A stretch of DNA of 64,000 nucleotides, taken from Auanema rhodensis (lineage: Eukaryota > Nematoda > Chromadorea > Rhabditida > Rhabditidae). Made by a program: the position numbers and the translations under genes. Position 1 is the stretch's first letter. Every line of letters starts with the position of its first letter. Positions 53,012-64,000 of the stretch are shown here, one piece after another. The stretch is taken from contig OZ059894.1 of assembly GCA_964057225.1 (NCBI GenBank), positions 20,614,476-20,678,475 of the forward strand. Direction: 5' to 3'. The notes below the pieces were generated by a model. The model was not told the DNA's origin and did not search any database. It saw only the letters and a program-made list of their open reading frames with translations.

Positions 53012-56000
53012 GCATTTTTAAGCTAGCGCAAATTTGATAACACAGATCGACGCAGCTTCAAAATCCGCATCGAATGCACTATACTACATTGAGAAACGCT
53101 TAATACAAAAATTAGTTATGATCGTTTGAAAAATGATGCATTAGTGTATGTTGAGTTTCCATGTACACTCAACATTGCTTCCAAAAACATTTTGACAAAA
53201 ATTTTTTCGAGAAATTTCAAAGTAATTCAGCAAAAAGTAGATGTTTTTAGATTCCTTTTTTCAAGGCAAAGACGATGGACAATGTTATTCAACGAAAAAA
53301 TTAATTCTTCAGGGTGAAAATCGAGGATATAAGTGTGAACTTATATCAGTTGATATCTCGGTGAATTTTTAAGCTAGCGCGAATCTGATAACACAGATCG
53401 ACGCAGCTTAAAAATCCGCATCGAATGCACTATACTACATTGAGAAACGCTTAATACAAAAATTAGTTATGATCGTTTGAAAAATGATGCATTAGTGTAT
53501 GTTGAGTTTCCATGTACACTCAACATTGCTTCCAAAAACATTTTGACAAAAATTTTTTCGAAAAATTTCAAAATAATTTAGCAAAAAGTAGATGTTTTTA
53601 GATTCCTTTTTTCAAGGCAAAGACGATGGACAATGTTATTCAACGAAAAAATTAATTCTTCAGGGTGAAAATCGAGGATAAAAGTGTGAACTTATATCAG
53701 TTGATATCTCGGTGCATTTTTAAGCTAGCGCAAATCTGATAACACAGATCGACGCAGCTTCAAAATCCGCATCGAATGCACTATACTACATTGAGAAACG
53801 CTTAATACAAAAATTAGTTATGATCGTTTGAAAAATGATGCATTAGTGTATGTTGAGTTTCCATGTACACTCAACATTGCTTCCAAAAACATTTTGACAA
53901 AAATTTTTTCGAGAAATTTCAAAATAATTCAGCAAAAAGTAGATGTTTTTAGATTCCTTTTTTCAAGGCAAAGACGATGGACAATGTTATTCAACGAAAA
54001 AATTAATTCTTCAGGGTGAAAATCGAGGATATAAGTGTGAACTTATATCAGTTGATATCTCGGTGAATTTTTAAGCTAGCGCGAATCTGATGACACAGAT
54101 CGACGCAGCTTAAAAATCCGCATCGAATGCACTATACTACATGGAGAAACGCTTAATACAAAAATTAGTTATGATCGTTTGAAAAATGATGCATTAGTGT
54201 ATGTTGAGTTTCCATGTACACTCAACATTGCTTCCAAAAACATTTTGACAAAAATTTTTTCGAAAAATTTCAAAATAATTTAGCAAAAAGTAGATGTTTT
54301 TAGATTCCATTTTTCAAGGCAAAGACGATGGACAATGTTATTCAACGGAAAAATTAATTCTTCAGGGTGAAAATCGAGGATATAAGTGTGAACTTATATC
54401 AGTTGATATCTCGGTGCATTTTTAAGCTAGCGCAAATCTGATAACACAGATCGACGCAGCTTAAAAATCCGCATCGAATGCACTATACTACATTGAGAAA
54501 CGCTTAATACAAAAATTAGTTATGATCGTTTGAAAAATGATGCATTAGTGTATGTTGAGTTTCCATGTACACTCAACATTGCTTCCAAAAACATTTTGAC
54601 AAAAATTTTTTCGAAAAATTTCGAAATAATTTAGCAAAAAGTAGATGTTTTTAGATTCCATTTTTCAAGGCAAAGACGATGGACAATGTTATTCAACGAA
54701 AAAATTAATTCTTCAGGGTGAAAATCGAGGATATAAGTGTGAACTTATATCAGTTGATATCTCGGTGCATTTTTAAGCTAGCGCAAATTTGATAACACAG
54801 ATCGACGCAGCTTCAAAATCCGCATCGAATGCACTATACTACATTGAGAAACGCTTAATACAAAAATTAGTTATGATCGTTTGAAAAATGATGCATTAGT
54901 GTATGTTGAGTTTCCATGTACACTCAACATTGCTTCCAAAAACATTTTGACAAAAATTTTTTCGAGAAATTTCAAAATAATTCAGCAAAAAGTAGATGTT
55001 TTTAGATTCCTTTTTTCAAGGCAAAGACGATGGACAATGTTATTCAACGAAAAAATTAATTCTTCAGGGTGAAAATCGAGGATATAAGTGTGAACTTATA
55101 TCAGTTGATATCTCGGTGCATTTTTAAGCTAGCGCAAATCTGATAACACAGATCGACGCAGCTTCAAAATCCGCATCGAATGCACTATACTACATTGAGA
55201 AACGCTTAATACAAAAATTAGTTATGATCGTTTGAAAAATGATGCATTAGTGTATGTTGAGTTTCCATGTACACTCAACATTGCTTCCAAAAACATTTTG
55301 ACAAAAATTTTTTCGAAAAATTTCGAAATAATTTAGCAAAAAGTAGATGTTTTTAGATTCCATTTTTCAAGGCAAAGACGATGGACAATGTTATTCAACG
55401 AAAAAATTAATTCTTCAGGGTGAAAATCGAGGATATAAGTGTGAACTTATATCAGTTGATATCTCGGTGCATTTTTAAGCTAGCGCAAATTTGATAACAC
55501 AGATCGACGCAGCTTCAAAATCCGCATCGAATGCACTATACTACATTGAGAAACGCTTAATACAAAAATTAGTTATGATCGTTTGAAAAATGATGCATTA
55601 GTGTATGTTGAGTTTCCATGTACACTCAACATTGCTTCCAAAAACATTTTGACAAAAATTTTTTCGAAAAATTTCGAAATAATTTAGCAAAAAGTAGATG
55701 TTTTTAGATTCCATTTTTCAAGGCAAAGACGATGGACAATGTTATTCAACGAAAAAATTAATTCTTCAGGGTGAAAATCGAGGATATAAGTGTGAACTTA
55801 TATCAGTTGATATCTCGGTGCATTTTTAAGCTAGCGCAAATTTGATAACACAGATCGACGCAGCTTCAAAATCCGCATCGAATGCACTATACTACATTGA
55901 GAAACGCTTAATACAAAAATTAGTTATGATCGTTTGAAAAATGATGCATTAGTGTATGTTGAGTTTCCATGTACACTCAACATTGCTTCCAAAAACATTT

Positions 56001-58276
56001 TGACAAAAATTTTTTCGAAAAATTTCGAAATAATTTAGCAAAAAGTAGATGTTTTTAGATTCCATTTTTCAAGGCAAAGACGATGGACAATGTTATTCAA
56101 CGAAAAAATTAATTCTTCAGGGTGAAAATCGAGGATATAAGTGTGAACTTATATCAGTTGATATCTCGGTGCATTTTTAAGCTAGCGCAAATTTGATAAC
56201 ACAGATCGACGCAGCTTCAAAATCCGCATCGAATGCACTATACTACATTGAGAAACGCTTAATACAAAAATTAGTTATGATCGTTTGAAAAATGATGCAT
56301 TAGTGTATGTTGAGTTTCCATGTACACTCAACATTGCTTCCAAAAACATTTTGACAAAAATTTTTTCGAGAAATTTCAAAATAATTCAGCAAAAAGTAGA
56401 TGTTTTTAGATTCCTTTTTTCAAGGCAAAGACGATGGACAATGTTATTCAACGAAAAAATTAATTCTTCAGGGTGAAAATCGAGGATATAAGTGTGAACT
56501 TATATCAGTTGATATCTCGGTGAATTTTTAAGCTAGCGCGAATCTGATAACACAGATCGACGCAGCTTAAAAATCCGCATCGAATGCACTATACTACATT
56601 GAGAAACGCTTAATACAAAAATTAGTTATGATCGTTTGAAAAATGATGCATTAGTGTATGTTGAGTTTCCATGTACACTCAACATTGCTTCCAAAAACAT
56701 TTTGACAAAAATTTTTTCGAAAAATTTCAAAATAATTTAGCAAAAAGTAGATGTTTTTAGATTCCTTTTTTCAAGGCAAAGACGATGGACAATGTTATTC
56801 AACGAAAAAATTAATTCTTCAGGGTGAAAATCGAGGATAAAAGTGTGAACTTATATCAGTTGATATCTCGGTGCATTTTTAAGCTAGCGCAGATCTGATA
56901 ACACAGATCGACGCAGCTTAAAAATCCGCATCGAATGCACTATACTACATTGAGAAACGCTTAATACAAAAATTAGTTATGATCGTTTGAAAAATGATGC
57001 ATTAGTGTATGTTGAGTTTCCATGTACACTCAACATTGCTTCCAAAAACATTTTGACAAAAATTTTTTCGAGAAATTTCAAAATAATTCAGCAAAAAGTA
57101 GATGTTTTTAGATTCCTTTTTTCAAGGCAAAGACGATGGAAAATGTTATTCAACGAAAAAATTAATTCTTCAGGGTGAAAATCGAGGATAAAAGTGTGAA
57201 CTTATATCAGTTGATATCTCGGTGCATTTTTAAGCTAGCGCAAATCTGATAACACAGATCGACGCAGCTTAAAAATCCGCATCGAATGCACTATACTACA
57301 TTGAGAAACGCTTAATACAAAAATTAGTTATGATCGTTTGAAAAATGATGCATTAGTGTATGTTGAGTTTCCATGTACACTCAACATTGCTTCCAAAAAC
57401 ATTTTGACAAAAATTTTTTCGAAAAATTTCAAAATAATTTAGCAAAACGTAGATGTTTTTAGATTCCATTTTTCAAGGCAAAGACGATGGACAATGTTAT
57501 TCAACGAAAAAATTAATTCTTCAGGGTGAAAATCGAGGATATAAGTGTGAACTTATATCAGTTGATATCTCGGTGCATTTTTAAGCTAGCGCAAATCTGA
57601 TAACACAGATCGACGCAGCTTAAAAATCCGCATCGAATGCACTATACTACATTGAGAAACGCTTAATACAAAAATTAGTTATGATCGTTTGAAAAATGAT
57701 GCATTAGTGTATGTTGAGTTTCCATGTACACTCAACATTGCTTCCAAAAACATTTTGACAAAAATTTTTTCGAAAAATTTCAAAATAATTTAGCAAAAAG
57801 TAGATGTTTTTAGATTCCTTTTTTCAAGGCAAAGACGATGGAAAATGTTATTCAACGAAAAAATTAATTCTTCAGGGTGAAAATCGAGGATAAAAGTGTG
57901 AACTTATATCAGTTGATATCTCGGTGCATTTTTAAGCTAGCGCAAATCTGATAACACAGATCGACGCAGCTTAAAAATCCGCATCGAATGCACTATACTA
58001 CATTGAGAAACGCTTAATACAAAAATTAGTTATGATCGTTTGAAAAATGATGCATTAGTGTATGTTGAGTTTCCATGTACACTCAACATTGCTTCCAAAA
58101 ACATTTTGACAAAAATTTTTTCGAAAAATTTCAAAATAATTTAGCAAAAAGTAGATGTTTTTAGATTCCTTTTTTCAAAACAAAGACGATGGAAAATGTT
58201 ATTCAACGAAAAAATTAATTCTTCAGGGTGAAAATCGAGGATAAAAGTGTGAACTTATATCAGTTGATATCTCGGT
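53012..58276. repeat. Mixed block M152-M166
   Basis: There is no single period. T217C copies occur at M152, M154, M157, M161 and M163. M158-M160 are three consecutive A48C/A208G/T245A copies, the last two with C23T. M155 is unusual, with GATGACAC, ACATGGAG and ACGGAAAAAT. C269A (GATGGAAAATG) enters at M163 and continues through M165 and M166. M164 has AAAACGTAG and M166 has TTTCAAAACAAAG. Confidence 0.8.
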
Positions 58277-60382
58277 GCATTTTTAAGCTAGCGCAAATCT
58301 GATAACACAGATCGACGCAGCTTAAAAATCCGCATCGAATGCACTATACTACATTGAGAAACGCTTAATACAAAAATTAGTTATGATCGTTTGAAAAATG
58401 ATGCATTAGTGTATGTTGAGTTTCCATGTACACTCAACATTGCTTCCAAAAACATTTTGACAAAAATTTTTTCGAAAAATTTCAAAATAATTTAGCAAAA
58501 AGTAGATGTTTTTAGATTCCATTTTTCAAGGCAAAGACGATGGACAATGTTATTCAACGAAAAAATTAATTCTTCAGGGTGAAAATCGAGGATATAAGTG
58601 TGAACTTATATCAGTTGATATCTCGGTGCATTTTTAAGCTAGCGCAAATCTGATAACACAGATCGACGCAGCTTAAAAATCCGCATCGAATGCACTATAC
58701 TACATTGAGAAACGCTTAATACAAAAATTAGTTATGATCGTTTGAAAAATGATGCATTAGTGTATGTTGAGTTTCCATGTACACTCAACATTGCTTCCAA
58801 AAACATTTTGACAAAAATTTTTTCGAAAAATTTCAAAATAATTTAGCAAAAAGTAGATGTTTTTAGATTCCATTTTTCAAGGCAAAGACGATGGACAATG
58901 TTATTCAACGAAAAAATTAATTCTTCAGGGTGAAAATCGAGGATATAAGTGTGAACTTATATCAGTTGATATCTCGGTGCATTTTTAAGCTAGCGCAAAT
59001 CTGATAACACAGATCGACGCAGCTTAAAAATCCGCATCGAATGCACTATACTACATTGAGAAACGCTTAATACAAAAATTAGTTATGATCGTTTGAAAAA
59101 TGATGCATTAGTGTATGTTGAGTTTCCATGTACACTCAACATTGCTTCCAAAAACATTTTGACAAAAATTTTTTCGAAAAATTTCAAAATAATTTAGCAA
59201 AAAGTAGATGTTTTTAGATTCCTTTTTTCAAGGCAAAGACGATGGAAAATGTTATTCAACGAAAAAATTAATTCTTCAGGGTGAAAATCGAGGATAAAAG
59301 TGTGAACTTATATCAGTTGATATCTCGGTGCATTTTTAAGCTAGCGCAAATCTGATAACACAGATCGACGCAGCTTAAAAATCCGCATCGAATGCACTAT
59401 ACTACATTGAGAAACGCTTAATACAAAAATTAGTTATGATCGTTTGAAAAATGATGCATTAGTGTATGTTGAGTTTCCATGTACACTCAACATTGCTTCC
59501 AAAAACATTTTGACAAAAATTTTTTCGAAAAATTTCAAAATAATTTAGCAAAAAGTAGATGTTTTTAGATTCCATTTTTCAAGGCAAAGACGATGGACAA
59601 TGTTATTCAACGAAAAAATTAATTCTTCAGGGTGAAAATCGAGGATATAAGTGTGAACTTATATCAGTTGATATCTCGGTGCATTTTTAAGCTAGCGCAA
59701 ATCTGATAACACAGATCGACGCAGCTTAAAAATCCGCATCGAATGCACTATACTACATTGAGAAACGCTTAATACAAAAATTAGTTATGATCGTTTGAAA
59801 AATGATGCATTAGTGTATGTTGAGTTTCCATGTACACTCAACATTGCTTCCAAAAACATTTTGACAAAAATTTTTTCGAAAAATTTCAAAATAATTTAGC
59901 AAAAAGTAGATGTTTTTAGATTCCATTTTTCAAGGCAAAGACGATGGACAATGTTATTCAACGAAAAAATTAATTCTTCAGGGTGAAAATCGAGGATATA
60001 AGTGTGAACTTATATCAGTTGATATCTCGGTGCATTTTTAAGCTAGCGCAAATCTGATAACACAGATCGACGCAGCTTAAAAATCCGCATCGAATGCACT
60101 ATACTACATTGAGAAACGCTTAATACAAAAATTAGTTATGATCGTTTGAAAAATGATGCATTAGTGTATGTTGAGTTTCCATGTACACTCAACATTGCTT
60201 CCAAAAACATTTTGACAAAAATTTTTTCGAAAAATTTCAAAATAATTTAGCAAAAAGTAGATGTTTTTAGATTCCTTTTTTCAAGGCAAAGACGATGGAA
60301 AATGTTATTCAACGAAAAAATTAATTCTTCAGGGTGAAAATCGAGGATAAAAGTGTGAACTTATATCAGTTGATATCTCGGT
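58277..60382. repeat. Two tandem copies of a 3-monomer higher-order repeat (1053 bp each)
   Basis: Copies are 58277-59329 (M167-M169) and 59330-60382 (M170-M172). Each has two T245A copies with GATATAAGT followed by one copy with CCTTTTTTC, GATGGAAAATG and GATAAAAGT. All six have A at 208, T at 217 and CTTAAAAATCC. M164-M166 upstream look like an imperfect version of the same unit. Confidence 0.9.
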
Positions 60383-60733
60383 GCATTTTTAAGCTAGCGC
60401 AAATCTGATAACACAGATCGACGCAGCTTAAAAATCCGCATCGAATGCACTATACTACATTGAGAAACGCTTAATACAAAAATTAGTTATGATCGTTTGA
60501 AAAATGATGCATTAGTGTATGTTGAGTTTCCATGTACACTCAACATTGCTTCCAAAAACATTTTGACAAAAATTTTTTCGAAAAATTTCGAAATAATTTA
60601 GCAAAAAGTAGATGTTTTTAGATTCCATTTTTCAAGGCAAAGATTATGGACAATGTTATTCAACGAAAAAATTAATTCTTCAGGGTGAAAATCGAGGATA
60701 TAAGTGTGAACTTATATCAGTTGATATCTCGGT
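60383..60733. repeat. Single monomer M173 between the trimer and dimer blocks
   Basis: This 351-bp copy has A208G and T245A and a private AAAGATTATGG. It belongs to neither the trimer unit on its left nor the dimer unit on its right. Confidence 0.8.
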
Positions 60734-63541
60734 GCATTTTTAAGCTAGCGCAAATCTGATAACACAGATCGACGCAGCTTCAAAATCCGCATCGAATGCA
60801 CTATACTACATTGAGAAACGCTCAATACAAAAATTAGTTATGATCGTTTGAAAAATGATGCATTAGTGTATGTTGAGTTTCCATGTACACTCAACATTGC
60901 TTCCAAAAACATTTTGACAAAAATTTTTTCGAGAAATTTCAAAATAATTCAGCAAAAAGTAGATGTTTTTAGATTCCTTTTTTCAAGGCAAAGACGATGG
61001 ACAATGTTATTCAACGAAAAAATTAATTCTTCAGGGTGAAAATCGAGGATATAAGTGTGAACTTATATCAGTTGATATCTCGGTGAATTTTTAAGCTAGC
61101 GCGAATCTGATAACACAGATCGACGCAGCTTAAAAATCCGCATCGAATGCACTATACTACATTGAGAAACGCTTAATACAAAAATTAGTTATGATAGTTT
61201 GAAAAATGATGCATTAGTGTATGTTGAGTTTCCATGTACACTCAACATTGCTTCCAAAAACATTTTGACAAAAATTTTTTCGAAAAATTTCAAAATAATT
61301 TAGCAAAAAGTAGATGTTTTTAGATTCCTTTTTTCAAGGCAAAGACGATGGACAATGTTATTCAACGAAAAAAGTAATTCTTCAGGGTGAAAATCGAGGA
61401 TAAAAGTGTGAACTTATATCAGTTGATATCTCGGTGCATTTTTAAGCTAGCGCAAATCTGATAACACAGATCGACGCAGCTTAAAAATCCGCATCGAATG
61501 CACTATACTACATTGAGAAACGCTCAATACAAAAATTAGTTATGATCGTTTGAAAAATGATGCATTAGTGTATGTTGAGTTTCCATGTACACTCAACATT
61601 GCTTCCAAAAACATTTTGACAAAAATTTTTTCGAGAAATTTCAGAATAATTCAGCAAAAAGTAGATGTTTTTAGATTCCTTTTTTCAAGGCAAAGACGAT
61701 GGACAATGTTATTCAACGAAAAAATTAATTCTTCAGGGTGAAAATCGAGGATATAAGTGTGAACTTATATCAGTTGATATCTCGGTGAATTTTTAAGCTA
61801 GCGCGAATCTGATAACACAGATCGACGCAGCTTAAAAATCCGCATCGAATGCACTATACTACATTGAGAAACGCTTAATACAAAAATTAGTTATGATCGT
61901 TTGAAAAATGATGCATTAGTGTATGTTGAGTTTCCATGTACACTCAACATTGCTTCCAAAAACATTTTGACAAAAATTTTTTCGAAAAATTTCAAAATAA
62001 TTTAGCAAAAAGTAGATGTTTTTAGATTCCTTTTTTCAAGGCAAAGACGATGGACAATGTTATTCAACGAAAAAAGTAATTCTTCAGGGTGAAAATCGAG
62101 GATAAAAGTGTGAACTTATATCAGTTGATATCTCGGTGCATTTTTAAGCTAGCGCAAATCTGATAACACAGATCGACGCAGCTTCAAAATCCGCATCGAA
62201 TGCACTATACTACATTGAGAAACGCTCAATACAAAAATTAGTTATGATCGTTTGAAAAATGATGCATTAGTGTATGTTGAGTTTCCATGTACACTCAACA
62301 TTGCTTCCAAAAACATTTTGACAAAAATTTTTTCGAGAAATTTCAAAATAATTCAGCAAAAAGTAGATGTTTTTAGATTCCTTTTTTCAAGGCAAAGACG
62401 ATGGACAATGTTATTCAACGAAAAAATTAATTCTTCAGGGTGAAAATCGAGGATATAAGTGTGAACTTATATCAGTTGATATCTCGGTGAATTTTTAAGC
62501 TAGCGCGAATCTGATAACACAGATCGACGCAGCTTAAAAATCCGCATCGAATGCACTATACTACATTGAGAAACGCTTAATACAAAAATTAGTTATGATC
62601 GTTTGAAAAATGATGCATTAGTGTATGTTGAGTTTCCATGTACACTCAACATTGCTTCCAAAAACATTTTGACAAAAATTTTTTCGAAAAATTTCAAAAT
62701 AATTTAGCAAAAAGTAGATGTTTTTAGATTCCATTTTTCAAGGCAAAGACGATGGACAATGTTATTCAACGAAAAAATTAATTCTTCAGGGTGAAAATCG
62801 AGGATATAAGTGTGAACTTATATCAGTTGATATCTCGGTGCATTTTTAAGCTAGCGCAAATCTGATAACACAGATCGACGCAGCTTCAAAATCCGCATCG
62901 AATGCACTATACTACATTGAGAAACGCTCAATACAAAAATTAGTTATGATCGTTTGAAAAATGATGCATTAGTGTATGTTGAGTTTCCATGTACACTCAA
63001 CATTGCTTCCAAAAACATTTTGACAAAAATTTTTTCGAGAAATTTCAAAATAATTCAGCAAAAAGTAGATGTTTTTAGATTCCTTTTTTCAAGGCAAAGA
63101 CGATGGACAATGTTATTCAACGAAAAAATTAATTCTTCAGGGTGAAAATCGAGGATATAAGTGTGAACTTATATCAGTTGATATCTCGGTGAATTTTTAA
63201 GCTAGCGCGAATCTGATAACACAGATCGACGCAGCTTAAAAATCCGCATCGAATGCACTATACTACATTGAGAAACGCTTAATACAAAAATTAGTTATGA
63301 TCGTTTGAAAAATGATGCATTAGTGTATGTTGAGTTTCCATGTACACTCAACATTGCTTCCAAAAACATTTTGACAAAAATTTTTTCGAAAAATTTCAAA
63401 ATAATTTAGCAAAAAGTAGATGTTTTTAGATTCCATTTTTCAAGGCAAAGACGATGGACAATGTTATTCAACGAAAAAATTAATTCTTCAGGGTGAAAAT
63501 CGAGGATATATGTGTGAACTTATATCAGTTGATATCTCGGT
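60734..63541. repeat. Four tandem copies of a 2-monomer higher-order repeat (702 bp each)
   Basis: M174/M175, M176/M177, M178/M179 and M180/M181 alternate a T217C monomer with T90C (ACGCTCAAT) and a GAAT-start GCGCGAAT monomer. The second monomers split into two pairs: M175 and M177 have AAAAAAGTAATT and GATAAAAGT, while M179 and M181 have T245A and GATATNNGT-type ends. M176 carries CTTAAAAATCC and TTTCAGAAT in place of the A48C state. M181 has a private GATATATGT. Confidence 0.9.
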
Positions 63542-64000
63542 GCATTTTTAAGCTAGCGCAAATCTGATAACACAGAACGACGCAGCTTAAAAATTCGCAT
63601 CGAATGCACTATACTACATTGAAAAACGCTTAATACAAAAATTAGTTATGATCGTTTGAAAAATGATGCATTAGTGTATGTTGAGTTTCCATGTACACTC
63701 AACATTGCTTCCAAAAACATTTTGACAAAAATTTTTTCGAAAAATTTCAAAATAATTTAGCAAAAAGTAGATGTTTTTAGATTCCATTTTTCAAGGCAAA
63801 GACGATGGACAATGTTATTCAACGAAAAAATTAATTCTTCAGGGTAAAAATCGAGGATATAAGTGTGAACTTATATCAGTTGATATCTCGGTGCATTTTT
63901 AAGCTAGCGCAAATCTGATAACACAGATCGACGCAGCTTAAAAATCCGCATCGAATGCACTATACTACATTGAGAAACGCTTAATACAAAAATTAGTTAT
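63542..64000. repeat. Monomer M182 and the 108-base partial monomer M183 at the window end
   Basis: M182 is a T36A/C54T type with private TTGAAAAACGC and AGGGTAAAAAT. M183 begins at 63893 and is cut by the window end at monomer position 108, so the array continues to the right. Confidence 0.9.

Larger units (their letters stand above)
1..64000. repeat. Satellite DNA array, 351-bp monomer, 182 full copies plus a partial
   Basis: The block beginning GCATTTTTAAGCTAGC recurs every 351 bases from base 1 to the window end, always in the same orientation. Monomer n starts at 1+351(n-1) up to M38, after which small indels shift the register by a net 10 bases, so M183 starts at 63893. Eleven monomers are 352 bp (one extra A in the A-run at monomer positions 284-289) and one is 350 bp. 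The consensus is about 31% G+C with roughly 57 G and 53 C. No unique sequence, transposable element or gene interrupts the array. Near-universal sites include GCTAGC (monomer positions 11-16), ATGCAT (125-130) and GATATC (341-346). The satellite family was not recognised. A eukaryotic heterochromatic or centromeric origin is inferred from size and organisation. Confidence 0.98.

Noticed and set aside
54087-54093. CTGATGA in M155 as part of a hammerhead ribozyme core
   Set aside because: Some satellites encode hammerheads, but all other monomers I read have CTGATAA or another form at this site, and I could not place the GAAA and the flanking stems around it. A covariance-model search would settle it.
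1-64000. CRISPR array
   Set aside because: The unit is 351 bp with no short repeat plus unique spacer structure; variation is by scattered point substitutions.
1-64000. CENP-B box
   Set aside because: TTCG occurs in each monomer, but no following CGGG at the required spacing was found; CGG variants at positions 207-209 do not complete the motif.
1-64000. Identification as a known satellite such as the Drosophila 359-bp or Tribolium major satellite
   Set aside because: The length is similar, but I do not recognise the sequence as either, and no database search was possible.
1-64000. Embedded tRNA or Pol III promoter (A and B boxes)
   Set aside because: No GGTTCGA-like B box or matching A box was seen on either strand of the monomer.

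Overview
The whole window is one uninterrupted head-to-tail satellite DNA array. It starts on a monomer boundary at base 1 and holds 182 complete monomers plus a 108-base partial copy that begins at 63893. The monomer is 351 bp (170 copies are 351 bp, 11 are 352 bp and one is 350 bp). Its consensus is about 31% G+C. All copies lie in the same orientation, and I see no flanking unique sequence, transposon, tRNA, rRNA or protein-coding gene. Below, 'monomer position n' counts from the first base of GCATTTTTAAG, and M1..M183 number the copies from left to right.

This is almost certainly eukaryotic heterochromatin (centromeric, pericentromeric or another large satellite block) from a long-read assembly. 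I do not recognise the satellite family and cannot name the species. The consensus carries 12 CpG against about 8.6 expected from base composition. The lack of CpG depletion, with high A+T, fits an invertebrate such as an insect or nematode better than a vertebrate or plant, but that is inference.

Neighbouring monomers are usually not the closest relatives. Linked diagnostic substitutions show a mosaic of local higher-order repeats (HORs): 1-1755 diverged monomers; 1756-8424 7-mer then 4-mer units; 8425-11583 4-mer-like; 11584-18607 two copies of a 10-mer (3512 bp); 18608-24575 a shuffled derivative; 24576-35107 two copies of a 15-mer (5266 bp); 35108-37915 a junction zone with an 8-mer echo; 37916-41425 two copies of a 5-mer (1755 bp); 41426-45286 mixed; 45287-50551 a 9-mer (3159 bp) with its second copy partial; 50552-53011 a 3-mer/2-mer block; 53012-58276 mixed; 58277-60382 two trimers (1053 bp); 60734-63541 four dimers (702 bp). 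This is the pattern expected from repeated unequal exchange or amplification on different scales.

Each monomer also holds several perfect or near-perfect inverted repeats: a 51-base nested dyad at its start, a 9-bp dyad near its middle, and two overlapping dyads near its end, one with a GNRA-type 4-base loop. The only long ORF, a 63-codon TTG-start frame present in 32 monomers, exists because one T-to-C change removes a TAG. It is not credible as a gene.
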